From NCBI RefSeq assembly GCF_014066305.1, contig NW_023501085.1, forward strand, positions 207,501 to 271,500: a stretch of 64,000 nucleotides of DNA, written 5' to 3'. A program made the translations under genes and the position numbers. The notes below the pieces were generated by a model. That model made no database searches. It had not been told where the DNA came from and saw only the letters and a list, made by a program, of their open reading frames with translations. Every line of letters starts with the position of its first letter. The stretch's first letter is position 1. This stretch comes from Letharia columbiana. Its lineage: Eukaryota; Ascomycota; Lecanoromycetes; Lecanorales; Parmeliaceae. This document shows positions 35,542 through 47,335 of this stretch, one piece after another.

Positions 35542-38500
35542 GTATTTAAGCTTCGAGATTAGGACAGGTCGTTGTGGGTTGGTGGCTGTTGTGGGTTTTT
35601 GAGGCACTCGAGGGTTTAGGGCCTGTTGGCCTCTCTGCGGTTCTACGTCGCGTACTTATCGTCTTGCCTCTTTCTGTCAGACCGCTCATTTAGTTACTTC
35701 AATCTCGCCTTTCCCCCGTTGTTTTTTTTTTTTTGTTTTTTTTTTTTCTTTTTTTTGTTACGGAGAAGCGGAGGCTTGGTAAGGATGGTGTTGGGTTTGC
35801 GGTTTTCTTGATGTAGCTGTCTGGTTTGATTTGGTTTTTTTCTTTTGTCTAGAAATCTTTGTGTTCCCCCGAGGGGGGTTGTGCTTGTTGGGGATTTAGT
35901 TTTTTGTGGTTTTTTTTTTTTGTTAAACACACCATCTTTTCGGTGTCTTGGTTTAGGTTGTTTTTTGGTTTTGCTTTTTTTCCATATTTTTTCTTTTGAG
36001 AAAGAGTTCTTTTGAGAGGGGTGGTGGCTCTTTTTAAAGACCGTGGAGTCCGTCACACTGGAGTCCGCAGCCCTGAGGGTCCATTGTTTGCGAGGTCCGG
36101 CGCTTTGGGGTCCATTATTTGGGGGGGTTGGTCATCTAAGGGGTCCTTTGCTTGGGGGTCCTTTTTTTCAGGTCCTCACTCGCAAGATCTTCACTGGCTG
36201 ATCGTCAGGTTGCGCAAGACTTCTACATTGTTGAGCACAGATAGGTCGTTTCTCCCTGACAAAACTTTTCCCTTTGCCAAGCAGCTCTTCTACGAAATCG
36301 AAATTGTAGTTTCTTCGTAAAGGCCTAAAAGACAGGCAGAAGGTTTCATACTCGTGTTCGAGGATGCACATTCCAGAGCCTAACAAAGCCCACCCGAGCA
36401 CTTACGCACGAAGGCCGTTTAACGTAATTTGATGGGATGAAGCAGTATCAATTCGTGAGACGTGATGTTCTAGATGGCCAGACTGCTGAATGATTTTATG
36501 GAGTCTCACGGTTTAAGGTTGGTAGCCCATTCCTTAGTCGAACGGCTAGACTAACATGGTTAGATGCTCGACATGATGTCGAACAGCTTACCGTAAATGG
36601 AATAATCGGGCTGTCCTTGTTGTTTTTGGGTTTTTTAAAGGGATCCCTGGCCCCGACTAGGATTTTTTTATGGTGCCTCGCTTATATGGAGCCGTGTGTT
36701 GGGCCGCGGCTTTGTTTATGGGTTTTTTGACCCTTTAGCTAAATACCGGCCCCGGGCGCAAGATTTGGCCCATTGTAACTTGGTAAATGGAATAATCAAG
36801 CCTAATGTAAGAGGTCGAACTCCGACATGACAGGGAAGCACAACTCGGGGCTGATGAAAGGACACACCTACCAGTAGATCGAGATCCTTTTCCTTTCCCT
36901 TCATACCTGCAGATGTCTACGTCTTCACTTCTAAGGTTTTCAAAGATCTGATGGATCTGAACCACATTGTTGTTGAAAGCTTCGGCCAAAAAGACGCAGC
37001 GCAAGCCGGCAAGGCAGAGTCCCTGATCTGGGGGGCTAGCTCAGGCCGAAGGGAAGTGGGTTGTGAGACCTTGGACACTGATGAGGGGGCGAGAACAACC
37101 TCATCTAGGAGGTTACACGGCTAGCGATTCAATCTGTTCCAGCTCCTTGGTTTCAAAGCGCGTTCTTTGACAAGAACATGTGTTGCATAGTGCAAAGACT
37201 GGCACCATTAGGGTATGTCCATAACGGACTTGTTCACAAAAACTGTTTAGCCGGCTTTAAGGATCATCCAATTTCCATGCCACTGGCCCAATGAAAGCGC
37301 TCGGAAAGTAGCGTTTTTAACTGAGCGATGTCCCCGCGTTTGATATCTTCCTGTATCTGATTTCAAGCGGTGATTGGAATTAGACTTTGCCCATCCAACG
37401 GACATCGCTTGACAGTTAAAACAACATGTAGGCAAAGTGGGATGAAACCTCAAACGGTTAAGGTAAGACATTGAACAAATGTTGACTGACTAAACGTTGT
37501 CGGCTAGTATTCTTAGTGAACTGCCGGTACAAGGTAGGTGACGCTGGTCGTCGCTCTTGCCGCCCAATCAGAAAGATCGATCCTCTGCGGGCGGCCAAAT
37601 GGTCAAGCGAAAGCCACCAGATGATGAGTGCGTATTTCTAGACTAACCTTTACCGGTTTTCTCTCGCAGACTGTAGACGCCAAAAAGGTGATCGATCGGC
37701 TGTAAATGGCCCGTGCTCTCGCACGTGTCATTGTGCGTTCCCCAGAGTGCCAATGCGCAAGCGGCTATCGATTAGTGTATTCTGCACGCTTAGATAGGAG
37801 CTTAACTTTAGAAAAGTGGTCCAAGCTTTCTCATTGCTCCCTGAATTGCTCAAAACATTACGGGGTGCCTTAGCTTGTTGACCCTCAGTCAAGCCGGTGC
37901 TGCATACTGACGTGACCCCCAATATCTCTGCCTGGAAGCTAGATCTGCCATCGCCCATGTTCTACAGGGATCGCAAATATCTCCATGAATCCTAGGTGGG
38001 GGTTGGCTCTTGTCAAGCCCAGGAAGCTATCGGGGAACAACATTCCGGCGGCAGTCCCTCAGTGAATGAGGGTGGTTTGGTATCCGAGATCTTCTCGTGT
38101 CTCATGATCCGCACAGGATTAAAGGGTGCCATCCTTGAACTCGACATGTACCTGGTAAGCTTGCATTGTAAAATGTACTACCGCTGGACATTCACTGGGT
38201 AAGATCTTCGTCGTTGACATTTGCCGGATGTCATCCCGCTGTATCTGCAATGTCCAGATCCTGGCCAGTCGGAATAACTGATGCATGGTGTGGAGAGAGT
38301 GTGGGCACTTACCAGGAAGGACGTCATGCGATTTGGTTAAGGTTTGGGAGAAAGTCAGATTGACAATGCTAGCACGAGCTGAAACGCTAGATCGTAGCAG
38401 GTCGAAGAAGGCGTTGATGCAACTGCTGCCTTCCTATAAAAGCCATGTAGTCCAAGCACTCAGACATCAAGGCTGACGAGCCCTTGCAAGTCCTCGATGA

Positions 38501-38626
38501 TCCAACGACTTTGAACTTTCAAACAACGCCGTAGCAAAGACACGGCAGCCTCAGCCCGTACTCAGTCAGCAAACATCGTCGTTTCGTCTCAGCCGCTGGC
38601 TATTGTTGTTGGCTAACCGGAAGACC
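35542..38626. other. No supportable gene; T-runs and GTCC-rich patch
   Basis: Long T-runs interrupted by G at 35727-35757 and scattered to 36000 give lysine-rich frames on the minus strand that are not genes. At 36035-36180 the word GTCC recurs about eight times in G/T-rich sequence. A consensus-looking intron near 37632-37673 joins no convincing exons. No family Z gene is seen upstream of S2. Confidence 0.4.
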
Positions 38627-38898
38627 ATGACGTGCGAGTCCTGTATAGTTTTCTAAGGATTACGCTCACTGACCGATACTCTTTTTCGTCCAGGACTCCT
38701 CCTAAATCCGAAGAGAAATCCAACCGCCCCAACTCACCGAGACCGCAACTCGAAAGTTGGAGGGAGGATCTGCAGAGCCATGAACAGGTCGCCATCGGAC
38801 AAGAGAGGGAAAGATCGGAGGCGAAGATGAAGGCGTTTCTCGATGACATTGAAAAGAAGATAGACGGACCAAAGGATATGAGAGGGCAGGAGACGTGA
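38627..38898 (+). CDS. Family S small protein, copy S2
   Basis: Unknown function. Exon 1 is ATGAC (38627-38631), the intron is 38632-38693 (62 nt, donor GTGCGA, branch CTGAC, acceptor CCAG) and exon 2 is 38694-38898, giving 69 aa. The protein begins MTTPPKSEEKS. The core is W-R-E-D-L-QSHEQVAIGQERE, so the usual ETHEQ is QSHEQ and the KTSR box is lost. The C-terminal helix FLDDIEKKIDG is conserved. The exon-intron design is identical to S1, S3, S4 and S5 although the donor and the second codon differ. It is a hydrophilic protein with no signal peptide. Confidence 0.7.
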
Positions 38899-41654
38899 GC
38901 AGTAACAATAGAAGGATAAACGGCGTTGAGAAACGTAGTCCTCTCAGATGGATAACAAAGGAATTGCTACGACAATGGGTTGCACGGATGCAGGAAAGAT
39001 TCATGCGTAGGACATGAGCAATGATTTGTGTTTGATGACTGTGTATGCTGGACGAGTCTACAGACAACATCGCACGTGGTGTAATGGGACACCTCGGGCT
39101 TATCTAGTGCTTCTGGGCATCAGGTAACGGCAGTGTCAGCGCAACCATAGTTGTAATATGGTAACAGAACATAAATAACAAGGCTGGAAAGTTATCACAT
39201 CAGACTGAACCCTGCGTCCAATGCCTTATCTGTGCTTACGGGAAAAATCAATCATCCGTTGGCAGGTCAGGATGATAGTCCGTAAAGTTGACTGCGCGAT
39301 TGGAGAAAGCTAGGTCGGGCCTGCTGCACGAACGGACGGTCTTTGTGCGGCTGAGTATGAGAAAGAGGGTAGTGAAGTTCTTTACATGGTACCAAGAGAT
39401 CTCGTGATGGAATGTCGTTGGTGAAGATCGCCCGGCAACGCCACCCAGTTCCGGCCCCCATACTTCTAGCGCGCCGCGGCGGCGGCATCAACCTTCATAC
39501 AACGTTGTCATCTTGCACCGCAGTCTGCCCATTATATCTTGTAGCTCAAGTCTCCTACTCCTCTGTACCAATATGACCCAGCTCTTGATTTTTGACAGCT
39601 ACGTGTCTAGAGGCTCTTTGTGTCTCTCGATGCATTGTGGGATGTTATTGAGCTACGATCGCTCGGTATCGGCGTCGCGGAACCTCTTCCATGCTTCCAA
39701 CCATGCAGGCCACTGCTTCTAACCTCAAATCGGCTTCGAGTCTCTCCATCAAAAGAAGGTGTTGCTCATCCAGTCCAAGCCGGTGATGGATGCAGATGAC
39801 TTGCGGTTGTATCCACATGGCTGTGTCCCGAATGTCTTAGGCATGCAGACGCGGTCTTTCGACGTTTGAATAGCTGTTGAGCATTTTGTATAACGTGTGT
39901 GCTCGTCCCGAACAGCAGTGTCGCTCTATACTCTCGGAAAAATCAGCATAGACCGCAGATGAACATGTGCAGGGGTTTGAGCATTGTTAACAGTATCATT
40001 CTGACAAGAACCAGGACTTCATGTATCCCTTCAGCGCTTCAATTTTCAATTGGGGTAGTAGTTCCCGCATTTCTTTTGAAGCACAGCTTTGCCGTACATT
40101 TCGATCGGGCTGGTAATCAAGACCGTACATGCCTCCTGTAAGACGGTGTCAGCATGTCTGGTGAAGATGAGAAGAAAGGCATTATGATCTACACGACAAT
40201 GTCTTGCGCCTAATCCGCATAGAATTCTGCAGAGTCGGGCGGAATGGCGCATACGCGCGCGTTCTATCACTCCTCAATAGTGGATTCATCTGACAGCATG
40301 ATGTTACTGAAACGAAATGGCTACCAATCTGATTACATTCAAGAGAGCATAGCCCTTTGAAGCTGATCTATTGCCAGACACAAACCATGGAAACCGAGAT
40401 TTAGGTAAATTTCTAACCTGCCTATGATCCGAGTTGCTGCAGCTAGCCTTGTCCAACCCAATGAATTTCGAAGGAAGGTTGATGTACCAACCCGAATACC
40501 AAAAAGTATAGAAGGTAAATGTCCTCCGGTTGTCACGAACAATTCGAAATTACGTCCTGATCACTACAGTGGAAAAGACCTAGATAGCAGGGCAAAGAGT
40601 CGTTGCTCACTGCTGAACCCGTAATCATTTCTCCTTCCCGTGCAGTCGCAAACTTGCGTTACTGTCTTACTGCAGGATGCCCGCAGATTCTTGCCTCTCT
40701 TGCCAAACGAAAGCTTACTTGGTTTTGTGCTTTGCTGACGATATCGCAATCTTTTGCCTATATGTTAGAAGGCAAACTTAATTCGTTCTACTGCCAAGTG
40801 AGAGGAGGACACCAAAGCTGCTCTTCTGGCTGCGGTCGCACCACGCGCCGACAAATGAAGGAGGCTGTGAATGCTACGCTTGGCATCGGAGTCAAAAGTG
40901 TTGACTCACACTGTTTTCAATCTCTTCGGAGCTAGTGTGCCCTTTGTATGCGAATCTGCATCCGCACATGCATGGGTGGGAACTATGCTTCTTTGTGACA
41001 TTTTGACACCACCTATGTCTGCCTGACTCGTATCCCAGCGTACCGGATGCCAGCATCATGTCAAGCCTTGGAAATAGGCCAGTCCTTGTCGCTGTATGGC
41101 TACCACACTTCACGCTTCACTGTTGCTGAGCCAGAAGCTAATGACAAAAATAGAATAATCAGATTATTTACTTCTTGAACCAGGCACCTGCTCTTGCTGC
41201 GGAGCCACTCGACCAATCAAACCCCTCCCATACCCACTTTACCCATCTGAAGGTCATGTTACTTCACCATTGTACATCTGCGGTGGCCAGGATCCAATTT
41301 GTTTCTGTTTGGTGCTACAAAGCTTGGAGCCAACTGCAAATGCTCTAAGCTGAATATTCTACGCCTTTTGAAAAACAAATGGGCTGCGTTATCGGCTCAA
41401 AGGGGTTATGCGCCTATTGCACTGCCGGTCTCTGGGCATTCTCTGCACGGTGTATGCCAGCTGACCTCAAGTCTTCCAGTACCTGGCTCCAAGGTCCTTA
41501 TCTCTCAAAACACTTCGAGCAGACTAATGACTAATGCTCATCAGCCTTTAGTTCGGCGTCCAGTACTTGTCACTTCGACTACGACTCAGAACAAGATTCC
41601 ACCTAGGTCTCACAAGCAACCATAACGACATTGTCCAGCACCTCGACCTCGATC
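38899..41654. other. No supportable gene between S2 and Z2
   Basis: Open frames of up to 122 codons on both strands lack domains and agree with no intron pattern. The longest (minus 39070-38702) mostly mirrors S2 on the other strand. No repeats were noticed. Confidence 0.4.
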
Positions 41655-43288
41655 ATGACGTCCTCGTCCGCGATGCGTGGAAGTTACTACCACGCATCAG
41701 CGTATACAACGACCTGCATGTAGGCTCTTGAAAGGTTCTTGTGTGACGGCCACTGCTAATACTGTAACAGCGAACTGCCTCAGTACTACTCAGGCAACCA
41801 TCTATCTATTCACCATCCTAACTCATCGCATCGAGACTCATCATACCCTCTATCGGCTGCGGTTTTTTCACCTTCGCTCTCTGAGAGCAGCTACACTGGT
41901 CATCCGGTCACGAAGGGATATGAGATCGAATACAATACCGATGTACAAAGCAAGTCATGTTGTTCCTCGGAGGCTCAGAGTCGTCGAGGTGGGGATGGTA
42001 TGCCATACAATGACTCCACTATCAAGGGCGGGACACAGAATAACTACACCGCTGAGATTAGGCAGAACCTCGCTATGCCAGGGTACAACAGTCCCGCAAA
42101 TGTGCCCGGCCATTTCCGTCCTCTCTCTGCGAAATTTGCTACCCCATGGTACACTCCGTATCTTGACGCGTCTTTCGAAGAGTGCCAACCGACGGACTTT
42201 TCCTCGAACGGTTACTCAAGTATTGGAAGTCAGTTTGAGCTTGATGACAGCCAAATTCTTGAGGGGAATTTTTTCATGGACCCCATGTTCTCTCAGAATC
42301 TATCAAGCGAAGACCACTACTGCCCAAATAGCATCGCAGCTAGCCAGACAGTTTTCGAAAACCACCTTCTACCTCTCATCCCGAGCCTGCCTATCAACAG
42401 ACCTGTGCCTCCTGTAGACTTGATTGCAAGAACTCACATGAGCGGTCCATGCCGCGATGTCTCCATACCTATCATACACCCGGGTCGGGCCGTCCTGCCG
42501 TTTGAATCAACCACACGGCTAGACCCTGCGACGAAATACTCTTCAGCAGGCCTTACTACCCCTTGGACCATCTCACCAAGTGTCGCATTCGCGGAGACAA
42601 CTCACCTCCATCAGCCATCGGCTTTCAATAATCCATGCTACAACGCCTCACTAAGAGCCGCGGGCTCTCACACGCCGCCACATATTTTCGCCGCATCAAT
42701 AGGCTATCCTTGGAATGTTAAATCTGCAGATTCCATCGCCATGACAGAAGCGTCCGCTGATCCTGACTTCGAATTACGTTGTCTTGGCCAAGTGTCCTTC
42801 TCCCAGCCTCGCGTTCAGGGAAGTTCTCAAGACCAATCGGCCACAAGTAATCACCTACCAGGCGCGCGGCAAATCTCTGGACGCCACGCCCTCCAAGAAA
42901 CGCTGTGCAAACCGTTCGGTGTCAGTCACCAGGCCCGAGTTGGAACACAGCCTTTCGAAGTGTTCATATGAGGGATGCTCCACAATCAGAAAAGGAAAGT
43001 ACCACGCATCGAACATGCGAAACCATGTGCGTGATACGCATGAGCAGCCCCACACGGCCCGTATGTGAAATCTGCGGAAAAAAAGATTTGAAAAAAACTG
43101 AATCCCTGAGGAGACACGTGAAAAAAATTGCACCCCGAATTTTATTTCCCAGTAGGCGTAAAGAAAGTGTGGAGGACGGGGTTGGACGGAACGCCGTATT
43201 CTACATATCAGCAGGTCCACGACTATATCAAAATGAGGAAAATGGAGAAAGCTTGAATTGTGTATGCTCTACGCAAGGACGACGATGA
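41655..43288 (+). pseudogene. Family Z C2H2 zinc-finger gene, copy Z2, probably frameshifted
   Basis: Exon 1 is 41655-41719 (MTSSSAMRGS...). The intron is 41720-41770 (GTAGGC, branch CTAAT, ACAG), and exon 2 runs from 41771 in frame through the long Ser/Pro-rich body. A change of frame before the fingers is closed by a possible 70-nt phase-0 intron at 42792-42861. Finger 1 is CSYEGCSTIRKGKYHASNMR, then N-H-x4-H (C-x4-C-x15-H-x4-H). It is followed by a stop at 43068. Finger 2 (CEICGKKDLKKTESLRRH) is in the next frame, one base out, and lacks its last histidine. It is thus either a decaying gene or one ending after finger 1. The body is about 400 residues. S6 lies about 1.06 kb downstream on the same strand. 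Confidence 0.65.
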
Positions 43289-44347
43289 TTGACGAAAGTT
43301 TGCGTTTAGGATTTACGTTCTAACGACAGCGAGGAGTTGGCGGTGAATTTCATGATAGTGACACCCCCTTTGCATAGATTTAGAAGACGAATTTCCGAGA
43401 AATAAACATTTCCGTTTTCTCGGCCTAAATGCAGAAAGGTGTGCACATTCGACCCCAGCAACGGCTTCCCTCCCCCCTTCCCCCCAGCGGTGGCGAATCT
43501 GTAATCAGAAACCTTCCCCGTCCGGCACATTCTCTTCCGGAGAACCCAAATTTCGCCCAACATGAGGCGAAGAGTGCTCCAAAAACCTAGCACCGTTGCA
43601 AAAGTCGGGTGAAGTAGCATAATGACCGCGAATTTGAAGAAGCAGAGGCTGTGCATGAATACGACATGCAGGGTAGATGGTAGCCAAGGTGCCATTGTCC
43701 TGAGGCAATGCAACGCTTCCAAGGATCAGTTGAGCCAAACTAATAGGAATTGAAGCCGAATGGGTTTGGAAGTGAAATGATTCGCGGATGGATTTGGGTC
43801 CGTGTTGGCGTCCTGCTACGATGGCTGAGGGGGAGTCGGATGACATGAGGATGCTTTCGCTGATTGGGCCAGGCAGCTGGATGAGCTTGTCGTGGGGAAG
43901 ACTTTTGTTAACGATCAAGCTCCACTCGACCAATGGTATGGGGGAAGGAGCCAGCAAAGGGGGGGCCCGCATGGCCGAAGGATTCTCGCTGGTGTTGGGC
44001 TCGGAGGGTTTCTGCATCTGTGGGATTTGGGAACCCATACGCCAGGATCTGTGGGAGTGCTCGTGACTCGGAAGGTGGGCTGGTCGCAAGGAGGAGGACT
44101 GCTCGGATTTTCCATATAAGTTCTTGTTCCTCTGTCACTTTCACATTCTCTCAGTCCCTCATCAAAGACCATTTGGAGTTCAAGGAGTCACTTCATCAGT
44201 GCCTTTGATCATTGCAATCTGTCGTTACACAAACACGAGTCACACCAACACAAGACACATCACCTACCTTGAAGCACCCAAGTCTCTACTCGCCTCTCGT
44301 AGGTACCTGCCGCTTCACATCACACGTGCAACCACAACGTAACCAAC
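43289..44347. other. Spacer between Z2 and S6
   Basis: A 194-codon minus-strand frame (44089-43505) has no ATG near its start, no domain and overlapping open frames on the other strand. I do not call it. The last 200 bp are C/A-rich, like a fungal 5' leader for S6. Confidence 0.35.
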
Positions 44348-44668
44348 ATGTCGTCGAGCCAGCAATCCTATCGCGTTTCCAAGCAGCCTTTGGCGACCAA
44401 TGTCCGGGAAAATCCGAAACGTCATCTCAAGTTGGATCTAAAGACGCTCCAAGCCCTTGAGAGAAGTCAGAAATCGAGGTCGTCCACTGATTACTATGTC
44501 TCGAATCCAGAGAGCTACGAAAGGCTCGCTGCGACAGGAAGCTCTGGTCGTACGCCGCAACAGGCGGAGATGGAGGCGAAGCATTACCAGCGTGGTGTGA
44601 ATGAAGCCGACAAGAAGCTCGGATCGAGAAATGGAGGAGGGAGAGAGGAGTCTAAACGGAAGGCTTAG
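44348..44668 (+). CDS. Divergent family S protein, copy S6 (intronless)
   Basis: A single frame of 106 aa starting MSSSQQSYRVSK, preceded by an A/C-rich leader ending ACCAAC, a good fungal start context. Residues about 56-77 (DYYVSNPESYERLAATGSSGR) align with S5 (DDWYRTPQTHEQLAVNGSSAR): aromatic pair, P, E/Q-S/T-x-E, LA, GSS, R. The invariant His becomes Tyr. The C-terminus is a charged helix ending KRKA, but without FLEE. It is longer than the other copies (68-75 aa), has no five-nucleotide exon, and lies downstream of Z2 on the same strand. The coding call is good; family membership is likely but inferred from one alignment. Confidence 0.65.
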   Translation: MSSSQQSYRVSKQPLATNVRENPKRHLKLDLKTLQALERSQKSRSSTDYYVSNPESYERLAATGSSGRTPQQAEMEAKHYQRGVNEADKKLGSRNGGGREESKRKA

Positions 44669-47070
44669 AGTCCGAATGGAGGATCAGATGAGAGTAGCGA
44701 ATTCATGAGCGCAACGACTTTCTTTTACTTGTTTTTGTCTTTGAACGCGAAAGGAAAGATGTCGAAATGAGGATCAGATTGAAAGCATGAAATGATGACT
44801 GGGACGGACTTATGGATGCACTGCTTATTGTTTGCGAGGGTGGAGATCAGGCGCGTTTATCTTTGCAAAAATCCGATCGTTTTCAATACAGACAGTCCTC
44901 TTGAGAATCAAAAGCTCGTATAGCTACAAAATCAAGAATGCATCACGCCCGGTACCCACAGCAATGATCAAGTTTTAGAACAGCGTGAAACGAAACGCTC
45001 CGTGCACGTAATCAAATCGTCGTTTCGCAAGCAACGACCACCCACTTATCATTATGAGGTCTCCAGCCTAATTGGCACGAGTATCAAAAAGACCCGACGT
45101 TACCGGGAACGGCCTCGCTCCCGTGAGCGTTAGCGATTTCCCAGCAACGATACTTAGGGCGTCGGGGCAAGGCAGCTCCCGCCATCGGCACCAGGATTGA
45201 TCCCTGGTAATTGTCAATTTTCGACCCGGGAGCTCCCGTGGTGGAGTGGCATTTAGCACCGCCCTGGTCATGGCCCAACACCCGCACCAGTAGCGGCGAC
45301 ATCCTCAACTTTCCCCGCATAACTTCCCAGGTAGATGATCCACAGAACGAACATCGTGCAGCAAACTCAAGTCAACGGCGGATCGCTACGACCGCGATGC
45401 ACGCTTCAAGAGGCCAGGACGGTTGGTTAGACCGGCGTCGTCGTCCGCCATTTCGGGTTCGCGAAAACCTTCATCCATGGACTTGCATCACCTGGTGATC
45501 AGTGTTATCGTCCGCGAGGAACCGTAGCAGATACGAGCAAGCAGAGACGCCAGCGCAATCCGGCCGAATTCTTAAAATAGACGCACATGCATGGACAAGA
45601 CACGAGGAGGAGTCGCATGAGCGAATCGCTTGCCTGCGCAAATCTCGCTGCCGGGAGTCCTTACCGAGGCTAATCGGATTTTACGCCGCGGCAGGGCAGA
45701 AGAAAACTGGCTCCTACAACCTTTTTGCGAAAGCACCGTGACGTTGGAAACTCGTTAGCAGAAGGAATGATATCGCAATCCGTATACGCTTACCCCAGTC
45801 CAAAACTAGCGTCCTTCAGCTTTCAAACAAACATCATCCTTTTCCCCGCGTCGTGCTACGGCTACTGCTTCTGCCCATTACTCCGAGGTACGAGACATTA
45901 GCGTCTGTACCACGAACCATAAACGCAGTAAGGTCCTGCGCCGCCGCACCCTTTTGCCATTTTCGGGACTGGCATCTAAGCGAACCGAGAAGGAATGGTC
46001 AACAAATTCGCGATTCGTAGCAACGGTTTTCGCCAAGGATGACCGAACCGAGCAGCTGCTCCGGCATCGTGGGACTTTACTTTTTGGAGTACCGGTAGGG
46101 TCATCGCTCGCTGCCAGGCGCCAATCAAACGCCGCTGATATCGAAGCATCTAACACCCTCCATGCACGAACTTTGCTGCACGACATACCAATGCACGAAC
46201 AAGGCTGCTACCGTGCAACGCTATCTCTTGATCTAATCAAAAGTCCAACACACTTCCAACACGACTGCAACTGGCACGGCTATCGTTCCATCCTCCATTC
46301 CTATGTCGATGCCCGTCCGCCCCCCGTACACCCCCATGGACGCACCACATCCATCATGCACTCATCATGCACCCAGTCGTGACGCTAAAGCCGAAGCGAG
46401 CATCAATGGCGGCCCCTGAGATCCCACACATCATCTGCCGCAGATTGCGGCCGGCACGGGATGGCAGAAAGGGTAAGCTTGCAGGACAGATTAGCTTTTA
46501 AGGCAAAAGACCTGCACGGAAACTGTCTGATGATTGGTGGAGGTTACCTCGTTTTGCTAGTAAGGACAGTTTATTGGATTCTGCGCCAACGGTCATGCAT
46601 CGGGCAACACGGCTCAGGATTGAAGGACACGGGTCCCTCAGAAACGAGACACACGGATCTCTCAGGATCGAAGGAATACGGATTCCCCAAAGCTGAGGAA
46701 CACGGATTCAGCATGGTTTCTGTGACACCCCCATGGAAACTGCGAGGTGGGCCAAGACGTGATTGGAGCTGTAGGATGTTAGAGGGGAGACGTCATGGAG
46801 CATGCACCAGCATTGTTTATTTGTGTCAGCCTTTGTGGTATATCTCAAACCCGCCCCAACTGATTCGACCTCTGAAGATGACTCCAGTGTTCTCACTGCC
46901 ATCAACGAAGCGATCAACGTTGGCCTGAGTCGAATCCCGAATACAACTACTGACTCTCAGTACCTCGTCGCTGCCATCTGTTGCCTCCGCGTTGACAGTC
47001 CACCACAGGACTATTACTAGGCCATTAGCCTCGTACAGCTCATCACAGCCACTTAAAAAAAAAACTCGCA
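44669..47070. other. No supportable gene between S6 and S3
   Basis: Open frames of up to 155 codons (for example plus 45954-46382 and 46461-46928) have no domain, start context or intron. A phrase ACACGGATT with CTCAGGATCGAAGG recurs loosely at 46620-46710. I see no Z gene here. Confidence 0.4.
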
Positions 47071-47335
47071 ATGCCGTTCGTCATCGCAACATTTCTTTCT
47101 ACCGAAATAGACTGACGAATGATATTTGGCCAGGAATAGCACAGAGCATCCTCAACAACCCTCCTATACCGCTGCACGCTCCGCAAAGCCCGAGAAACCC
47201 CAGCTGCAGTCCTGGCTCAATAAGACAGAGACGCATGAGCAACTGATGGTTGGACAAAAGACATCTCGATCCTTCGTGACGACGATGCGATTCCTCGAGG
47301 AGATGGAGACGAAGATCGACAGGGAGTTCAGATGA
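47071..47335 (+). CDS. Family S small protein, copy S3
   Basis: Unknown function. Exon 1 is ATGCC (47071-47075), the intron is 47076-47133 (58 nt, donor GTTCGT, branch CTGAC, acceptor CCAG) and exon 2 is 47134-47335, giving 68 aa. It begins MPNSTEHPQQPS, nearly the same as S1 (MPNGTESS). The core is W-L-N-K-T-ETHEQLMVGQKTSR and the end is FLEEMETKIDREFR. S1, S3 and S4 form the closest trio. The A-run and C/A-rich sequence just before the ATG suit a 5' leader. No neighbouring Z gene was found. Confidence 0.8.

Noticed and set aside
35694..36056. Lysine-rich 120-codon minus-strand frame
   Set aside because: Produced by T-runs and low-complexity sequence.
37588..37795. Zn2Cys6 (Gal4-type) domain split by an intron (DDEC / CRRQKGDRS...CSRTCHC)
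   Set aside because: The cysteine spacing does not fit and no splice choice keeps both halves in one frame; at most an old relic.
43030..43060. S-like word DTHEQ at the end of Z2 finger 1
   Set aside because: The histidine is a zinc ligand of the finger; the resemblance to ETHEQ is coincidental on present evidence.
43505..44089. 194-codon minus-strand open frame
   Set aside because: No ATG at the start, other strand equally open, no domain; overlaps the leader of S6.
46170..46210. Another S copy suggested by PMHEQGCYR
   Set aside because: Only HEQ matches; no tryptophan, no G box and no start exon.
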